A stretch of DNA of 64,000 nt from Halicephalobus mephisto (Eukaryota; Nematoda; Chromadorea; Rhabditida; Panagrolaimidae). The stretch spans positions 372,001 through 436,000 of the forward strand of contig SWDT01000070.1 of the NCBI GenBank assembly GCA_009193035.1. The letters are read 5' to 3'. Both the position numbers and the translations under genes were made by a program. This document shows, one piece after another, positions 34,451 to 48,039 of the stretch. The notes beneath the pieces were generated by a model that was not told where the DNA came from, did no database searches, and worked only from the letters and a program-made list of their open reading frames with translations. Numbering within the stretch: position 1 is the first letter of the stretch; every line of letters begins with the position of its first letter.

Positions 34451-34708
34451 TTTAGCACTTTATCGAACGTTTTCAAAGCAATTACAATATAGGATTTACA
34501 AACTTGATATACTCAGGCTTTGGATTTTCCTCCTCTATTGTTCGTGCATCTCAGCCCTTCTGATCATCTTCAGGGAATTCTTCATCTTACTAGAATCATT
34601 TTTTCGATCCTTCTTCTGACTTCACTTTTTTCTTTGATGAGTACATCTTAGCCGTTTGAAGTCAGGTTGCGGCTGGCAAGGCCTGGATCTCCATGATTTG
34701 GACAATTT
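34451..34708. repeat. Dispersed ~255-bp repeat (copy 2)
   Basis: Same orientation and nearly the same sequence as 26536-26790. A 62-codon plus frame that crosses it is not preserved in the other copy. 34709-35650 is AT-rich spacer with the 5' flank shared with dehydrogenase 1. Confidence 0.85.
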
Positions 34709-35650
34709 CCGAACTTGAACTAGTCCAAAACCTATCCAAATTTAGTTCTAAATCAATATAAAAATTTAATTCGAAAATCGACAGTTTTGTCCGGGATCAA
34801 TCTAACTAATTTTTAAATATTTACAAATGTCCGAAAAATTTTCGCAATTTTTTTAAAGAAATTATTCAATTTTTGATTGTGTTTTAATCGTTGGAAGTAT
34901 AATAATCATATTATTGTAAAACAGAAAAACATAAATTAGTACAGAACGATCTCGACACGAATTTTCAAATTTTCAAAATTCATATTTAAAATAATTTAAA
35001 TTTTATCCAATTCTAAAATTTGGATAAACATAAAATCTCGTTTTATAAATTATGCAAATTTTCGAAAATTTTAATAATCGTTTTTTCGATTTTAATTTTT
35101 AAAATTTCAAAATTTTTTTAAAATCAACAAAATTAAATTTCGTCAAAAATTATTTTTCTGGACATGGAATTTTTTTATTTCAAAAAAGTGCAAAAAAATT
35201 ACTTACAAAAAAGACACAAAATGACCGGAACATAAAAGACACAAAATGACAAATACGAAAGAAGCACAAAAAATTTTTATATAAAAAACACCGCTCGGAA
35301 CTCTTATTGAAGAAATTTTTTTACTCAAAAAAATATTTTATTTTTATATAAAATAATCATTTTTAATCGTTATTCTTCTAATTTTCCTCGTTTCGATGAA
35401 CTCTACAGTAATCAAATCATTTTTAATGAAAAATTTAATTTTAAAAAATCGCGATTTTTTTTATTTTTTTTTATTTACAATTTTTTAAAATTTTTATTTT
35501 TTTTATTTACGATTTTTTAAATTTTTTTATTTTTTTTATTTACAATTTTTTAATTTTTTAATTTTAATTTACCATTTTTTAATTTTTTTTAATTTACGAT
35601 TTTTAATTTTTTTTTATTTACGATTTTTTATTTTCAGAAAATCTCGAAAA

Positions 35651-37702
35651 ATGAATAGATTCGGAGGAAAAGTCGTTCTCGTCACAGGTAAGCTTTGTTT
35701 GGTTTCGAATTTTCCAAGTTCTTGTTGTTTGTTGACACCAGAAACAAAAAAAAATAATTTTCGCAGAATTAAGCACAATTTAACGACTACCAATTCATTA
35801 AAATATTTCCTATTCATTATTAAGTTCAATTTTTACGTTTCTACTGTAGTTTGGAACGACAAATATGAATTTTATAAAATTTAAAGTAGGGACTTAAAAG
35901 TGCGAAAAAAATCCAGAATGCTCTGGAATAGTTGGATTGGTCTACTAAGGTTCTGTTGTGACTTTGTGTACGACGAACAAGGAGAGATATACTTGAGTTT
36001 TTATGGAATAACAAGTAATCTTTCATAGAATTATCTTATTAAGCAGCAGCACAATAATATAACACAGGTGATTCAATCATCTGTAACTAAGCGTGATTGA
36101 GCGCACTTGACTATATTCATTTTTCTACATAGGAACTAAAACAAAAATGAATAGTTATGATAGCACGTTCACAGATTATCCACAATCATCTGTAAATAAA
36201 CGTGATTGAGCGCATTTGACTATATTCACTTTCCTACATAGGAACTAAAACTAAAACGAAAGATTATGATAGCACGTTTACAGATTATCCACAATCATCT
36301 GTATTTAAGCGTGATTGAGCGCATTTGACTATATTCACTTTCTTACATAGGAACTAAAACGAAAACGAAAGATTATGATAGCACGTTTACAGATTATCCA
36401 CAATCATCTGTAACTAAGCGTGATTGAGCGCACTTGATTACATTCACTTTCCTACATAGGAACTAAAACGAAAGATTATGATAGCACGTTCACAGATTAT
36501 CCACAATCATCTGTAATTAAGCGTGATTGAGCGCACTTGATTACATTCACTTTCCTACATAGGAACTAAAACAAAAATGAAGAATTAAGATCGCATGTTT
36601 ATTTTAGATTTCATACACCCCAATAAGCATAATCGAGTGTATTCAATTATAAATAATTATGGAGCGCTTGTGAAACCTTGTAGGAATACGATGGTCGTGT
36701 TAAGACCGCCTAATCAGGGAGCGCCGTCTGCACAGCGTCTCCTCAAGTTCCAACAGATTCGAATCAGGGACAGGTTGATGCATAAATACCGTAAAATAAT
36801 CCACAAAAATGCATTCTTACAAAACCTAAATCACTGCTCGAAGGGATTACCCAGTATTTTAGAAATTATCCACTGCCAAAGATGTCTAAAGTTATATATT
36901 TAGTATTTTATTAGTTAATATTGTACAGTTCACAATCTTATTAACTTTTTCAGGATCTTCTGGAGGAATCGGAAGATCTGCAGTCATCAAATTCGCGAAC
37001 GAAGGGGCTTCTGTCGTTATTCATGGACAGAATCCAGACAAACTCGAAGAAGTCCGTCGTACCATCTGCTCCAGTGGAGTCCCGGAATCCCGAGTCCTCG
37101 TGGTTTCTGGCGCTATTCAGGAAGAAAGTACCCAAGACAAACTCATCAATGAGACTGTCAAGAAGTTTGGAAGACTCGATGTCCTCGTCAACAACGCTGG
37201 AGTGTCCATGAAGACCGGGAGTGACGGCAACTCCATGGAGTCCTTTGATCTTGTCTTCGACGTCAATGTCCGAGCTGTCTACAGACTTACTCAACTGGCT
37301 ATACCTCATCTAGAGAAGACCAAAGGATGCATCGTCAACATCAGCTCTGGGTTGTCAGAGAGAACATACCGTCGATGCATGCCCTATTCTGTCACGAAAG
37401 CTGCTATCAACCACATGACCCGCAATTTCGCCAACGTACTCGGTCCAAAGGGAATCAGAGTCAACTGTGTCGCTCCGGGAATTGTTCTCACTGACTTCAC
37501 TAGTCGTCATGGAACTCCTAAAGCCCAAGTTGTAGCCAATTACAATAAACTAACAGAAGCCTATCTTCCGCTCCAACGACCCAGTCAACCAGAAGAACAA
37601 GCCGACGTTATTCTCTATTTGGCCGCTCCCACGACGACTTACATGACCGGATCCGTCGTATTCAACGAAGGCGGTCTTCTCTCTTTCGCCCCGAGTCCAT
37701 AA
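35651..37702 (+). CDS. Short-chain dehydrogenase/reductase (tandem copy 2)
   Basis: Two exons, 35651-35687 and 36954-37702, with exactly the exon sizes and phase of copy 1; 261 residues. Starts MNRFGGKVVLVTG, with the canonical GGK before the cofactor loop TGSSGGIG. It has NNAG, NISS and YSVTK (Tyr157, Lys161). The first ~396 bp of exon 2 match copy 1 at all but two positions, whereas exon 1, the active-site segment (SERTYRRCMPYSVTK) and the C-terminus (after TDF) are clearly diverged. This mosaic points to recent gene conversion between otherwise older paralogues. The active-site and C-terminal differences suggest the two enzymes may prefer different substrates. AATAAA is near 37746, and the stop lies only 119 bp from the convergent ciao-1 stop. 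Confidence 0.93.
36060..36585. repeat. ~105-112-bp tandem repeat in intron of dehydrogenase 2, five copies
   Basis: Each unit has CACAATCATCTGTAACTAAG, CGTGATTGAGCGCACTTGA, CACTTTCCTACATAGGAACT and GATAGCACGTTCACAGATTA. It is absent from the corresponding intron of copy 1, so it arose after the duplication or was lost there. Confidence 0.9.
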
Positions 37703-37821
37703 AGACTTCTTCAACTTCATATTTCTTAACTGAAATATAATTTTTAATAAAATAGAAACAATTTTTAATAAAATAGAAACAATTTTTAATAAAATTTTAT
37801 AAAATCAAATATGGCAAGAAA

Positions 37822-38850
37822 TTAATCAACAACTCTCAGTAAGCGAACCGTTTCATCATCACAGGCAATCGCCAGCAGGTCTTGTTGGACGGGATTCCAG
37901 CAAACTGAGTTAACTTCGCTCTCAATTGCCTTCTCGTTCAATAAAACGATCGTTTGGGAATCTTGATTGAACTGCAGAATCCTGACCTTCATGTCAGCGC
38001 CGGCGATCGCGATGAGGCCATTTTTCTTGTTCCAATCTACGGAAAACAAGGGCCATCTGCTGTTTTCCACTTCGAAGGTAGCAATCTTCATCAACTTGGC
38101 TCCAGAAGTAGGAATTGGATCAACGAGTTCCCAGATTCTGAGGGAATGGTCGTCTCCAACAGAAGCCAGAAATCTGCCGGTAGGATCCCACGATACTGAC
38201 CAAACAGTGGAATCATGAGCTGATTCAATAAGTTGTCCATTTACCCAGTCTTCTCCGTCAAAGTAATGCAGACCAATGCAGTCGTCATAGCCTCCGGAAA
38301 TTAGCAGTTCGTGGTCTGGATGCCAGACTAGACACTTGACGTCCGCCGTATGCTTCTGAATCACCGTTTGAAGATTAAACTCCGCTTCGTCGTCCTCAGC
38401 TGCCCAAACGAAGACAGTTTTATCTCTTGAGCACGTCGCGATATACCGGCCACTGGGAGAAAACTGAACACATTTGACTTCGTTTTCGTGTCCTTCTAGT
38501 CTGTGTCTTTCTTCAAAGGCCCCCCTGGAAATCCCAATCACATCTCTATCTAAACAAAATAAAACCAACTCATTGAACTCATAAACAATGACACTAGCAT
38601 CAAAACTCGCTGTAGCCAGGAAATTTCCGCAATAAGAAAACTTCCCAAATCTGATGGATCTCGATTGATCTCCGGATATCGTCTGAATCTTCTCTAATTT
38701 GTCTCCTTCTAATCTCCAGACCTTCACCGTCTTATCTGCTCCACAACTGACCAGATTCTTCCCGGAATGATGCCAATCGACGCTCCACACCCGACTGTTG
38801 TTCACTTCGGCAGAATGCTGGACTAAAGAAACCTCACGAATCGACGACAT
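37822..38850 (-). CDS. ciao-1: Cytosolic Fe-S assembly WD40 protein CIAO1
   Basis: Single exon, 342 residues. Seven WD40 repeats are visible, starting RVWSVDWHHSGKNLVSCGAD, then RSIRFGKFSYCGNFLATASF, EVKCVQFSPSGRYIATCSRD, DVKCLVWHPDHELLISGGYD, TVWSVSWDPTGRFLASVGDD, PLFSVDWNKKNGLIAIAGAD and EVNSVCWNPVQQDLLAIACD. Length and repeat wording match the CIAO1/Cia1 family (human about 339 residues). Known: CIAO1 is the propeller of the CIA targeting complex with MMS19 and FAM96B, delivering Fe-S clusters to cytosolic and nuclear proteins. An extra ~16-residue stretch with LVLFCLDRDVIGISRG precedes repeat 3; it looks like a 41-nt intron with GT and AG ends, but removing it would shift the frame, so I leave it in. 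A TTTCAG sits immediately before the ATG, consistent with trans-splicing. The AT-hook gene is 293 bp upstream on the same strand. Confidence 0.96.
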   Translation of the reverse strand: MSSIREVSLVQHSAEVNNSRVWSVDWHHSGKNLVSCGADKTVKVWRLEGDKLEKIQTISGDQSRSIRFGKFSYCGNFLATASFDASVIVYEFNELVLFCLDRDVIGISRGAFEERHRLEGHENEVKCVQFSPSGRYIATCSRDKTVFVWAAEDDEAEFNLQTVIQKHTADVKCLVWHPDHELLISGGYDDCIGLHYFDGEDWVNGQLIESAHDSTVWSVSWDPTGRFLASVGDDHSLRIWELVDPIPTSGAKLMKIATFEVENSRWPLFSVDWNKKNGLIAIAGADMKVRILQFNQDSQTIVLLNEKAIESEVNSVCWNPVQQDLLAIACDDETVRLLRVVD

Positions 38851-39143
38851 CTGAAATTATTCATATATCCAAATCCCGTTAAAAACAACAATCAACACGT
38901 CCCTTGCATTTCGGAAAAAGAAAAACTCGAAAAATAATCAAATTTAAAAAAGTTAAAAATTAAAGAACCTCAAAAACTCAAAGTTCTGAACACAGAAACC
39001 AATTGTCAATTTCCCCACAACGCCAGAAAACCAAAAATGATTTTATCTCCATCGACATCAAAAATGCATTTTGGTAAGCAAATTATCGGGAATACGAATA
39101 GAAAAATTTAGACGTATTGTCTCGAGATCGGAAGATTCATAAG
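38851..39143 (-). promoter_or_regulatory. Spacer between AT-hook gene and ciao-1, possible operon junction
   Basis: 293 bp with a T-rich minus-strand stretch leading to AATAATTTCAG directly before the ciao-1 ATG. It could be a trans-splice junction of a two-gene operon or an independent promoter; the spacing is longer than the typical ~100 bp. Confidence 0.35.
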
Positions 39144-40060
39144 TTATCGATGATTGCCGTTGGTACCCATATATTGCTCGGCGTAATTTAGGATTCGGCC
39201 GACTTGAACTTGGATGGCTTTGACGTTTTCAGCAATGTCCTGCAGACCAGTTACAACCATGTCCAACGTGGTCTCTCCTCCGTTAGCAAGAAAACGATCG
39301 GATTCCGGCGAAAGGGGAATGCTGGTCGAGGGAACTCCCGGGATGAGCTCGACAGGCGGCTTCATTTCAGCCAGATTCAACTGCTTCGGAGGACGACCAC
39401 GTTTCTGGAAAATATTGTCATTAAACAACCGCAAAACCAACCAACAAACCTTAGGAATGCCCTGTGAAGTCAAATTAGATCGCTTTCTGCCGCGTTTTTT
39501 CGGGAAAATCAAATCAGAAATCTGATCGAGATTCGTTTTTGGACGTCCTCTTTTGCGACTCGCTCCAGAAGAACTAGAGAGGAAAACAGAAGCGGCCAGT
39601 GAAGTCACCTTCGGACGACCGCGTTTCCGACGATGGAGAGCTGAATCCTCGAGCGCCGGATAACCTTCACTTCCGGAAAATCCAAAATCGAACGAATTAT
39701 CGTAGTTAAAACTGCCGTATTGGTCGACCTTGGGACGTCCTCTTCTTCTATTGCGGATAATTCCAGAATTCGAACTTGAATTTTCAGATTCGTCCTTCAC
39801 GTCGGATTCATCGTTGACGGAATCCGGGTCATCATTGTCGTCGACGAAACTAGTTAATCTGGCAGCGATTTCCTCCAGTTCGGCCTTGGATTTCCTTCCA
39901 CGTTTCTTCGGCTTAGAAGCAATCTGAAACCAACCATATATCAACTCTCCAAAACGCGGAAATTAATTTTTCAAAGACGAACCTCACTAGTTTCCAAGCT
40001 TGGGAGTGGAGTGGTTGGTTCATTAGATCCGTTAACGGAGAAGTCGGCCATGGCAGCCAT
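39144..40060 (-). CDS. AT-hook DNA-binding protein
   Basis: Three exons on the minus strand: 39983-40060, 39450-39923 and 39144-39404, 270 residues. Starts MAAMADFSVNGSNEPTTPLP. Six Arg-Gly-Arg cores lie near residues 33, 86, 126, 150, 168 and 185. Four are canonical GRP hooks (RRRGRPKV, RKRGRPKV, RKRGRPKT, KRGRPPK) and two are KKRGRK. They are spaced by Ser/Asp/Glu-rich linkers, ending in a helical C-terminal segment (about 228-260). Known: AT hooks insert into the minor groove of AT tracts; multi-hook proteins act as chromatin architectural factors. The second intron is 45 nt and in frame, so retention would add 15 mostly hydrophobic residues; I take it as spliced because both ends fit (AAG/GTTTGT, TTTCCAG). 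The start lies 269 bp from the divergent THADA gene. Confidence 0.88.
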
Positions 40061-40329
40061 TGCTAAAAATAAGGAAAATTATACAAAAAATAAAACAATA
40101 ATTTTTTTGATTTTTTAATAAAATAGAAAACTTGGAACGGGGCGTAATTCGTGTCGAGACCGCTGACTCGCGCTTTGGAAAAAGGCCTTGATAACATCCT
40201 ATTTTTTGGATTTCGTCCTAATTCGTCTTTAATTTTTATTTTATGATTTAGTTTCTTAATTTCATTGTTACTCAGCACCGTGTCTACGTGTTATGTCGTG
40301 TTTTGATATATGAAATTTCTTTTCAGGAT
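40061..40329. promoter_or_regulatory. Divergent promoter region between AT-hook gene and THADA
   Basis: 269 bp between two start codons on opposite strands. It contains a TTCGTGTCGAGACCGCTGAC motif near 40149 and TTTCTTTTCAGGATATG at the THADA start (acceptor 3 bp before ATG, typical of SL1 trans-splicing). No TATA box was identified with confidence. Confidence 0.5.
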
Positions 40330-43300
40330 ATGGAGACGGGTGAAAACGAATTTTCTCAAAAAAACCTTTGTGAAACTTTCCTGGTTAAGTCTGATTTCTC
40401 GTTTTTGAATCGTAAAGTAGATCCAATATGGAAGACTTCATGTTGTAGTCACCACCAATGTTTCTTGACCGACTATCTGCTGAATGGATGTTTGGAAGAG
40501 CTGATCGAGCCAGGACAAAGAACGCATTCCAGGTTGACTGAACTAGTGACCACTGTCAAACGGATATCCGCCATTATTGTGTTTGTTTTTTATCATAATT
40601 TAATATAGTAATATATTACAGCGAACAAAAGATGAGTTATCCGGAAATGGTGCAGATTTCAATGGGAGACTTTATCAACAGATATATCCACGACCCTATG
40701 CCGTTAATTTGCTACAATGTCGTGGACATATGGGACAATTTCCTTCAGTCCATTGTGCTGGAAACAAATCTGAACAACACGAAAATCGAGGATAATAAGA
40801 TTCTGGGTTCAATTTGCCGTAATTCTATGCAAAAAACAACAAAATTCACGATTAAAATACTTGTAAGTTCGGAAATGAATGACTATTTTCATTGTTTTTT
40901 CAGAAATCGTACATGGAGAGGACTAATGTGGAATTTTTAACTCAGAGCGACTGGAATTACTACTATGGGAAACTAGGTGTCCATGAACTCGTGGCGCCTA
41001 TTGCTGATATGATCGTTTCTCATGCTTCAAGGTTAGTAATCGAAAAACAACCAATAGAGATGCATTTCAACGAAATCAGAAGAACTTTGTTAGAAGGATC
41101 TCCGAAAGCAAGAACTGCAGTTCAAGTGAAGTTACTGCCAAGAATACTCAAATCAGGTGTTTTGAACGATATTTTTGTAAAAGCCAGGTCCTCTTTCTTC
41201 GATGTCAGCGACAAGTTCTATTCTTCGGCCAATCCTGTTCGCTCTCTGGAAGTCCGGCTTTTGATGGCAAAATTTTTCGTTTTCGATCGTAATTGTCCAA
41301 TTTCCACTTGGCGTGATTGTATCGATGTCAAAACCATTGCTAAAGCGTTGTTAAGTGTCGAAACTGAAGTGAAAATGTTGGCGTGGTATCTCATCTGTCA
41401 AAATCCCAAGTTGACGAGGCCATTCTCTTATGATGAACTCTTATTAGCCAAGATTTTCATTTTCACGAACATTACGGAACAGCAGCCTGGAATGAGACAA
41501 AGAATAGCGACAGATTTTAAAGCATTAATGATCAGAATGCGGGAAAGTTACAAGTTACTTGCAAAAAATCAAAACACCGAATTGCTGTGTGATTTGGCTG
41601 TTTCTGAATTATTTCCAGAAAATACAAAAGATGTAAGAAATTCAGACAATATTAGTCAAATTATTTTGAGCAATCACATGAAATTTTTGAAAGAAATTCA
41701 TGATTTTTTGTTTTATTCTCTAGAACCCGGCTCTAATTTCAACAGAAGGCTCCTAAGTGTGTATTTGATTGAACTGCTGCATGATCCTGGAACAGTGCAC
41801 GTTGACGGGAAAGAAGGCAAGTTTTGAACATTTAAAAATATACAATTAATCTTTTAGATATGGTATATGAAAAAATGGGAATGAGAAATTGGCTAACGGA
41901 AGACTGTTATAATTTGTTATCTGCTTTATTGGATGATGGTTTCGCTATTATTCAAGGTCTAGTGGAAAAATTGATTCCAAAACTTCAATTCAATAATCGG
42001 CTACAACCGATGGAGGAACTTCAATTGAATTTTGATGTGAATCCTTACAAAGCAAAAGAGTATTGGATTAATTTAAAGAAAGACGAAAGACTGCAAAAAT
42101 TGGAAGAAATTGAAAATCTTATTAATGAAGAATATCATAAAATTGAAGCTGATATTCGATATCTTGGAGAAAATATTACTTTGACTTCATTGGTTATTTA
42201 TCTTAATGGTGGTATTCAATCTTTGACTTTTCTTGAAGAAGACAAGGATATTTTATCAATGAAAATTTTACCATTGATTTTGAAAATTGGAAATTTAGTA
42301 TCTCCAATAGTTCATTCTCTTGCTCCAGAAGGCTTTTGGCCAGAAGAAATTTCGGAAATTCCAGATAGTGAAGAAGCAGAAAGAAGAACGAAGAAAGGTC
42401 AAGCATTGCTGGTGAACTCGTGGCGAACTCATAAGGAAGTTTCTTCGGCTTTGGATTCTTTGATTTCTTCTGTTTTAACTGTAGGTTTATTTTTATTGAA
42501 GAATTTAACATGATTTTTAGGATAATGTAATGAAATCTGCAAAGAAATTGGCTGTTGAGAAACTGGAATATCTTCCTCCAAAAGCGCTGGAAAGTATTAC
42601 TGATTATCTCTGGATACAGTTGACTGAATGTCGTCATTGTGGGGCATTTGAAGCTGCTGCTGGTTGTTTTAATTCCTTATGTATTGTTCTTTGGGGATTA
42701 AAAGATGCTTCAAATCTTCCATTTGATTATTCTGCAGTGGAATTACCAGAGAAAATACTCGAAAAACTGATTAATTCTTTGATTGGAGAAGTAACAGATG
42801 GGGAATCTTTGGAAATTTGTGAAACAAGGAGAAGCGCAGGATTGCCTCCAATGGTTTGTGGGATTTTGACGACTGAACCTAAGAAAAATGATCATCAAGT
42901 TTTGGGAAAATGTCTACAAAAGTTGTTTAATTGTAGTAATCAAGATCAAAAAATGATGTAAGTTTTTTAGTTTTTAATAGTTATTTTAGTTTTTTGTTTA
43001 GAATACATAGGATTAATTGTCTTGTTGCAATTTTTGCGAATTCTGAATTAGCTGAAGTTGTGAAACAATATATGACTCCAGCTTTTCTTCTTTGTCTTGA
43101 AAAACCTTTAGAAAGTAATAATATTGAAGAATCAATTAGTTTTTCTGATCATTGGCCGATTAGAAATACAATTGCGAGATTTTTTTCTGCGATTATTAAG
43201 AGAATGTTTGGAACGGCAAGTAAACCTCAGAAATCGTTGTTTATTGATCCTAAATGTACTAAACCTTCGAATGAATTTTTTGTTCAATTGCCGGAAATTT

Positions 43301-44637
43301 ACAAAGTTATTAAACAACAATTGGAAATATTTGCTATATGTGATCCAAATCCTAGAGATGAATTTCATATTTATCCGTTGTTGACATTATTAACTCATAT
43401 TACACCGTCAAATACGGGGGATTATCCTTTGACAGTATTTCATAAAAATATAGTTAGGATTTTACTTTTTTCTAAAAGTTATAAAGTAAAAGAACTGGCG
43501 GCTGTTGCTTTGATTGTGACTTTGAGACAGAAGGAATTTTTGGATTTGATGAAAAAATTGATGGATTTTGGAATTTTTAAATTAGCTAAATTGAATAATT
43601 CTCTAAATGGATGTTTGCAATTATTGGTTATGATTAATGTGAAATATGAACGAGAATGTATACCGGAGGAAATTATTTATGTTCTTGAAAATATTTTTAA
43701 AGATATTTTTAATGGATTGAAATTGAATGAATTGAATGATATGGTATTGTATAATTTGTTAAAATGTGCAATTGTTTTTGGAAATGATGAAGAAAAAGAA
43801 AAATTGGCTAAAGATGTATTGAAATTAATTAAAAGTAGAAAAATAATTGATGGATTAGTAATTGTTGGTTTAGCTGAATTGATTTCGAAAAATGAATATA
43901 TATGGGAGAAATTGTCAAATAATATGATGAGAAAATTAAGATTAGAATGCTATAATTTGGCTGAAAAAATTCCGGAAAAAATTAGAAATATTTTTTTGGA
44001 TGATTTTAAAAAAATTGAAAATGATGAAGAATTGACTAAAATTTTGGAACAATTTATAAAAAATCCAAATTATTTAGATATTAGTATTCTAGAAACAATT
44101 GAGGAATTTTTAACAATGAAAACGAAAAAAGATATTAGAAAAAAATTAATGTATTGTTTGGTAAAATTGCTAGATGATGTTCCTTTAAATAAGAAAAATT
44201 TCAAATTAGTTTCTGAATTTTTTGATTTGGCTTCTTGCTCGTTTGAAGCTAGCACAAGAATGGAAGCATTGGATATGGTTGTTCATTTGGCAATGAAACA
44301 TCGGGATTCTGGATTTTTTGATATATTAATTAAGAAGAGTTTGCCAAGTCTTCAAGATGAAAGTCCTGAAATTAGAGAAGAAATGGCCACTGTACTTGGT
44401 AGTTTTATTGTTGATTGTAATATGGATATGGTATTGAATCCTGCAATTCTCTGGAGTATTGCCGTTAACAAGAATGTGGAATTGATGAAAGAACTTTTTT
44501 CTAAAACTTCATTGAGTAAATCTAGAACGGGGAGAAGTCGGGTATTTGTTTTGACGGAGTTGAATCCATTTGCTGAGGATAAAGTTGTTCCGGAAATTGA
44601 CACAATTGTTGAACTTCTTAATCGATTAGGTAGATAA
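40330..44637 (+). CDS. THADA/Trm732 homologue (DUF2428, tRNA methylation cofactor)
   Basis: Six exons: 40330-40580, 40622-40862, 40904-41816, 41858-42480, 42521-42957 and 43002-44637. All phases close, giving 1,366 residues, close to yeast Trm732 and shorter than human THADA (~1,950). The protein is all-helical, HEAT/armadillo-like. Diagnostic family stretches are seen: GQALLVNSWRTHKEVSSALD, then LTECRHCGAFEAAAGCFNSL, TRRSAGLPPMVCGIL, and SFSDHWPIRNTIARFFSAII with KRMFG. Known: Trm732 partners the FTSJ1/Trm7 methyltransferase for Nm32 of tRNAs; THADA has also been linked to SERCA and energy balance in animals. The intron after 41816 begins with GC (AAG/GCAAGT), the only non-GT donor found; any GT alternative breaks the frame. 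Other introns are 41-44 bp. Codon use becomes more AT-rich in the last exon. Confidence 0.92.
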
Positions 44638-45129
44638 TTGTTGATTTTTTTGTTTTTAATTTGTTAATATTTTAAACTTGTTTTTAAAAAAGTAAATTGA
44701 AAATTTTTATCGTCACAAGAAAAAAAATTTTCAAAAAGCGTTTGAAAAAAATAATAATTCAATTAAATTAAAATTTTTAACATTAAAAATTGGGAAATAC
44801 TCAATAGGAACAGAGGAACGAAACTGACAAACATCTACTGAATGCGAGAAATAAATAATAAGCTCTATTTTGTCAGAATTGTTCCCCCCTTTTTAGGAGT
44901 TGGTGTAATTTTGGAAAAAAAAATTTAAAAAGATGTTGGCAGAGACAGAAAAAATGGGTCAGATTTAACTAAGCGTGCTTTGAGAGGCAGGAAAGATATG
45001 AATGGTTTTATAGGAAAAACCATGCACGCTAAAATGAGAATTGATCTCTACTGAAGTCGCTTTGGAGTTTTTTTTGCCTATATACTGTAATTTAATAAAG
45101 CGATTGTTTTTTGAATGTAGAAAAAAGAC
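44638..45129. other. Convergent 3' spacer between THADA and goa-1
   Basis: 492 bp with no open frame of interest. AATAAATAATAA near 44851 (plus) could serve THADA. Nothing else is recognised. Confidence 0.5.
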
Positions 45130-47615
<2,486 letters not shown>

Positions 47616-47904
47616 CTTGCCGAGGCACGTGGAGATCGACGGGGGACTCAGCTCGGCAGTTGGTCCAGCGTCTTCGAGGACGCTTTAGAATGTAGCAGAA
47701 TTCAGGAATTCAAATTTTGTCCTGATTCTGAATTATTTTTAGAAAATTTTAAATATCGTAGTTGATTCAGAAGGCCTTTGAATTTCTCTCACTTTGAGAG
47801 TTATAGGCAAATTTGGACAAAACTGAAAAATTTTACATTAATAAAGTCACGGCAGAAATGGATTTTTTAAAAAAGATATAAAAAATCTCAAATTTCAATT
47901 GGAC

Positions 47905-48010
47905 AAAGACCGGGGGCCGGCCCGCTCCTCAGCCGCGGCCAGTCAAACGCGCGAGGGCGAGGGAACCGAGACAAACATGTCGAAAATGAGGACGAGATTC
48001 ACCGAATCCT
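47905..48010. promoter_or_regulatory. GC-rich island upstream of goa-1
   Basis: GGGGGCCGGCCCGCTCCTC and CAAACGCGCGAGGGCGAGGG stand out sharply in an AT-rich region about 300-390 bp upstream of the goa-1 ATG. Likely goa-1 promoter or 5' exon sequence; no long frame. The role is inferred from position and composition only. Confidence 0.45.
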
Positions 48011-48039
48011 GTCTTTCGCAGAAAACTTTAAATTCATAA

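Noticed and set aside
38513..38553. 41-nt intron-like segment within ciao-1
   Set aside because: It has GT and AG ends, but removal shifts the frame to an early stop, while the unspliced frame is open and of normal family length.
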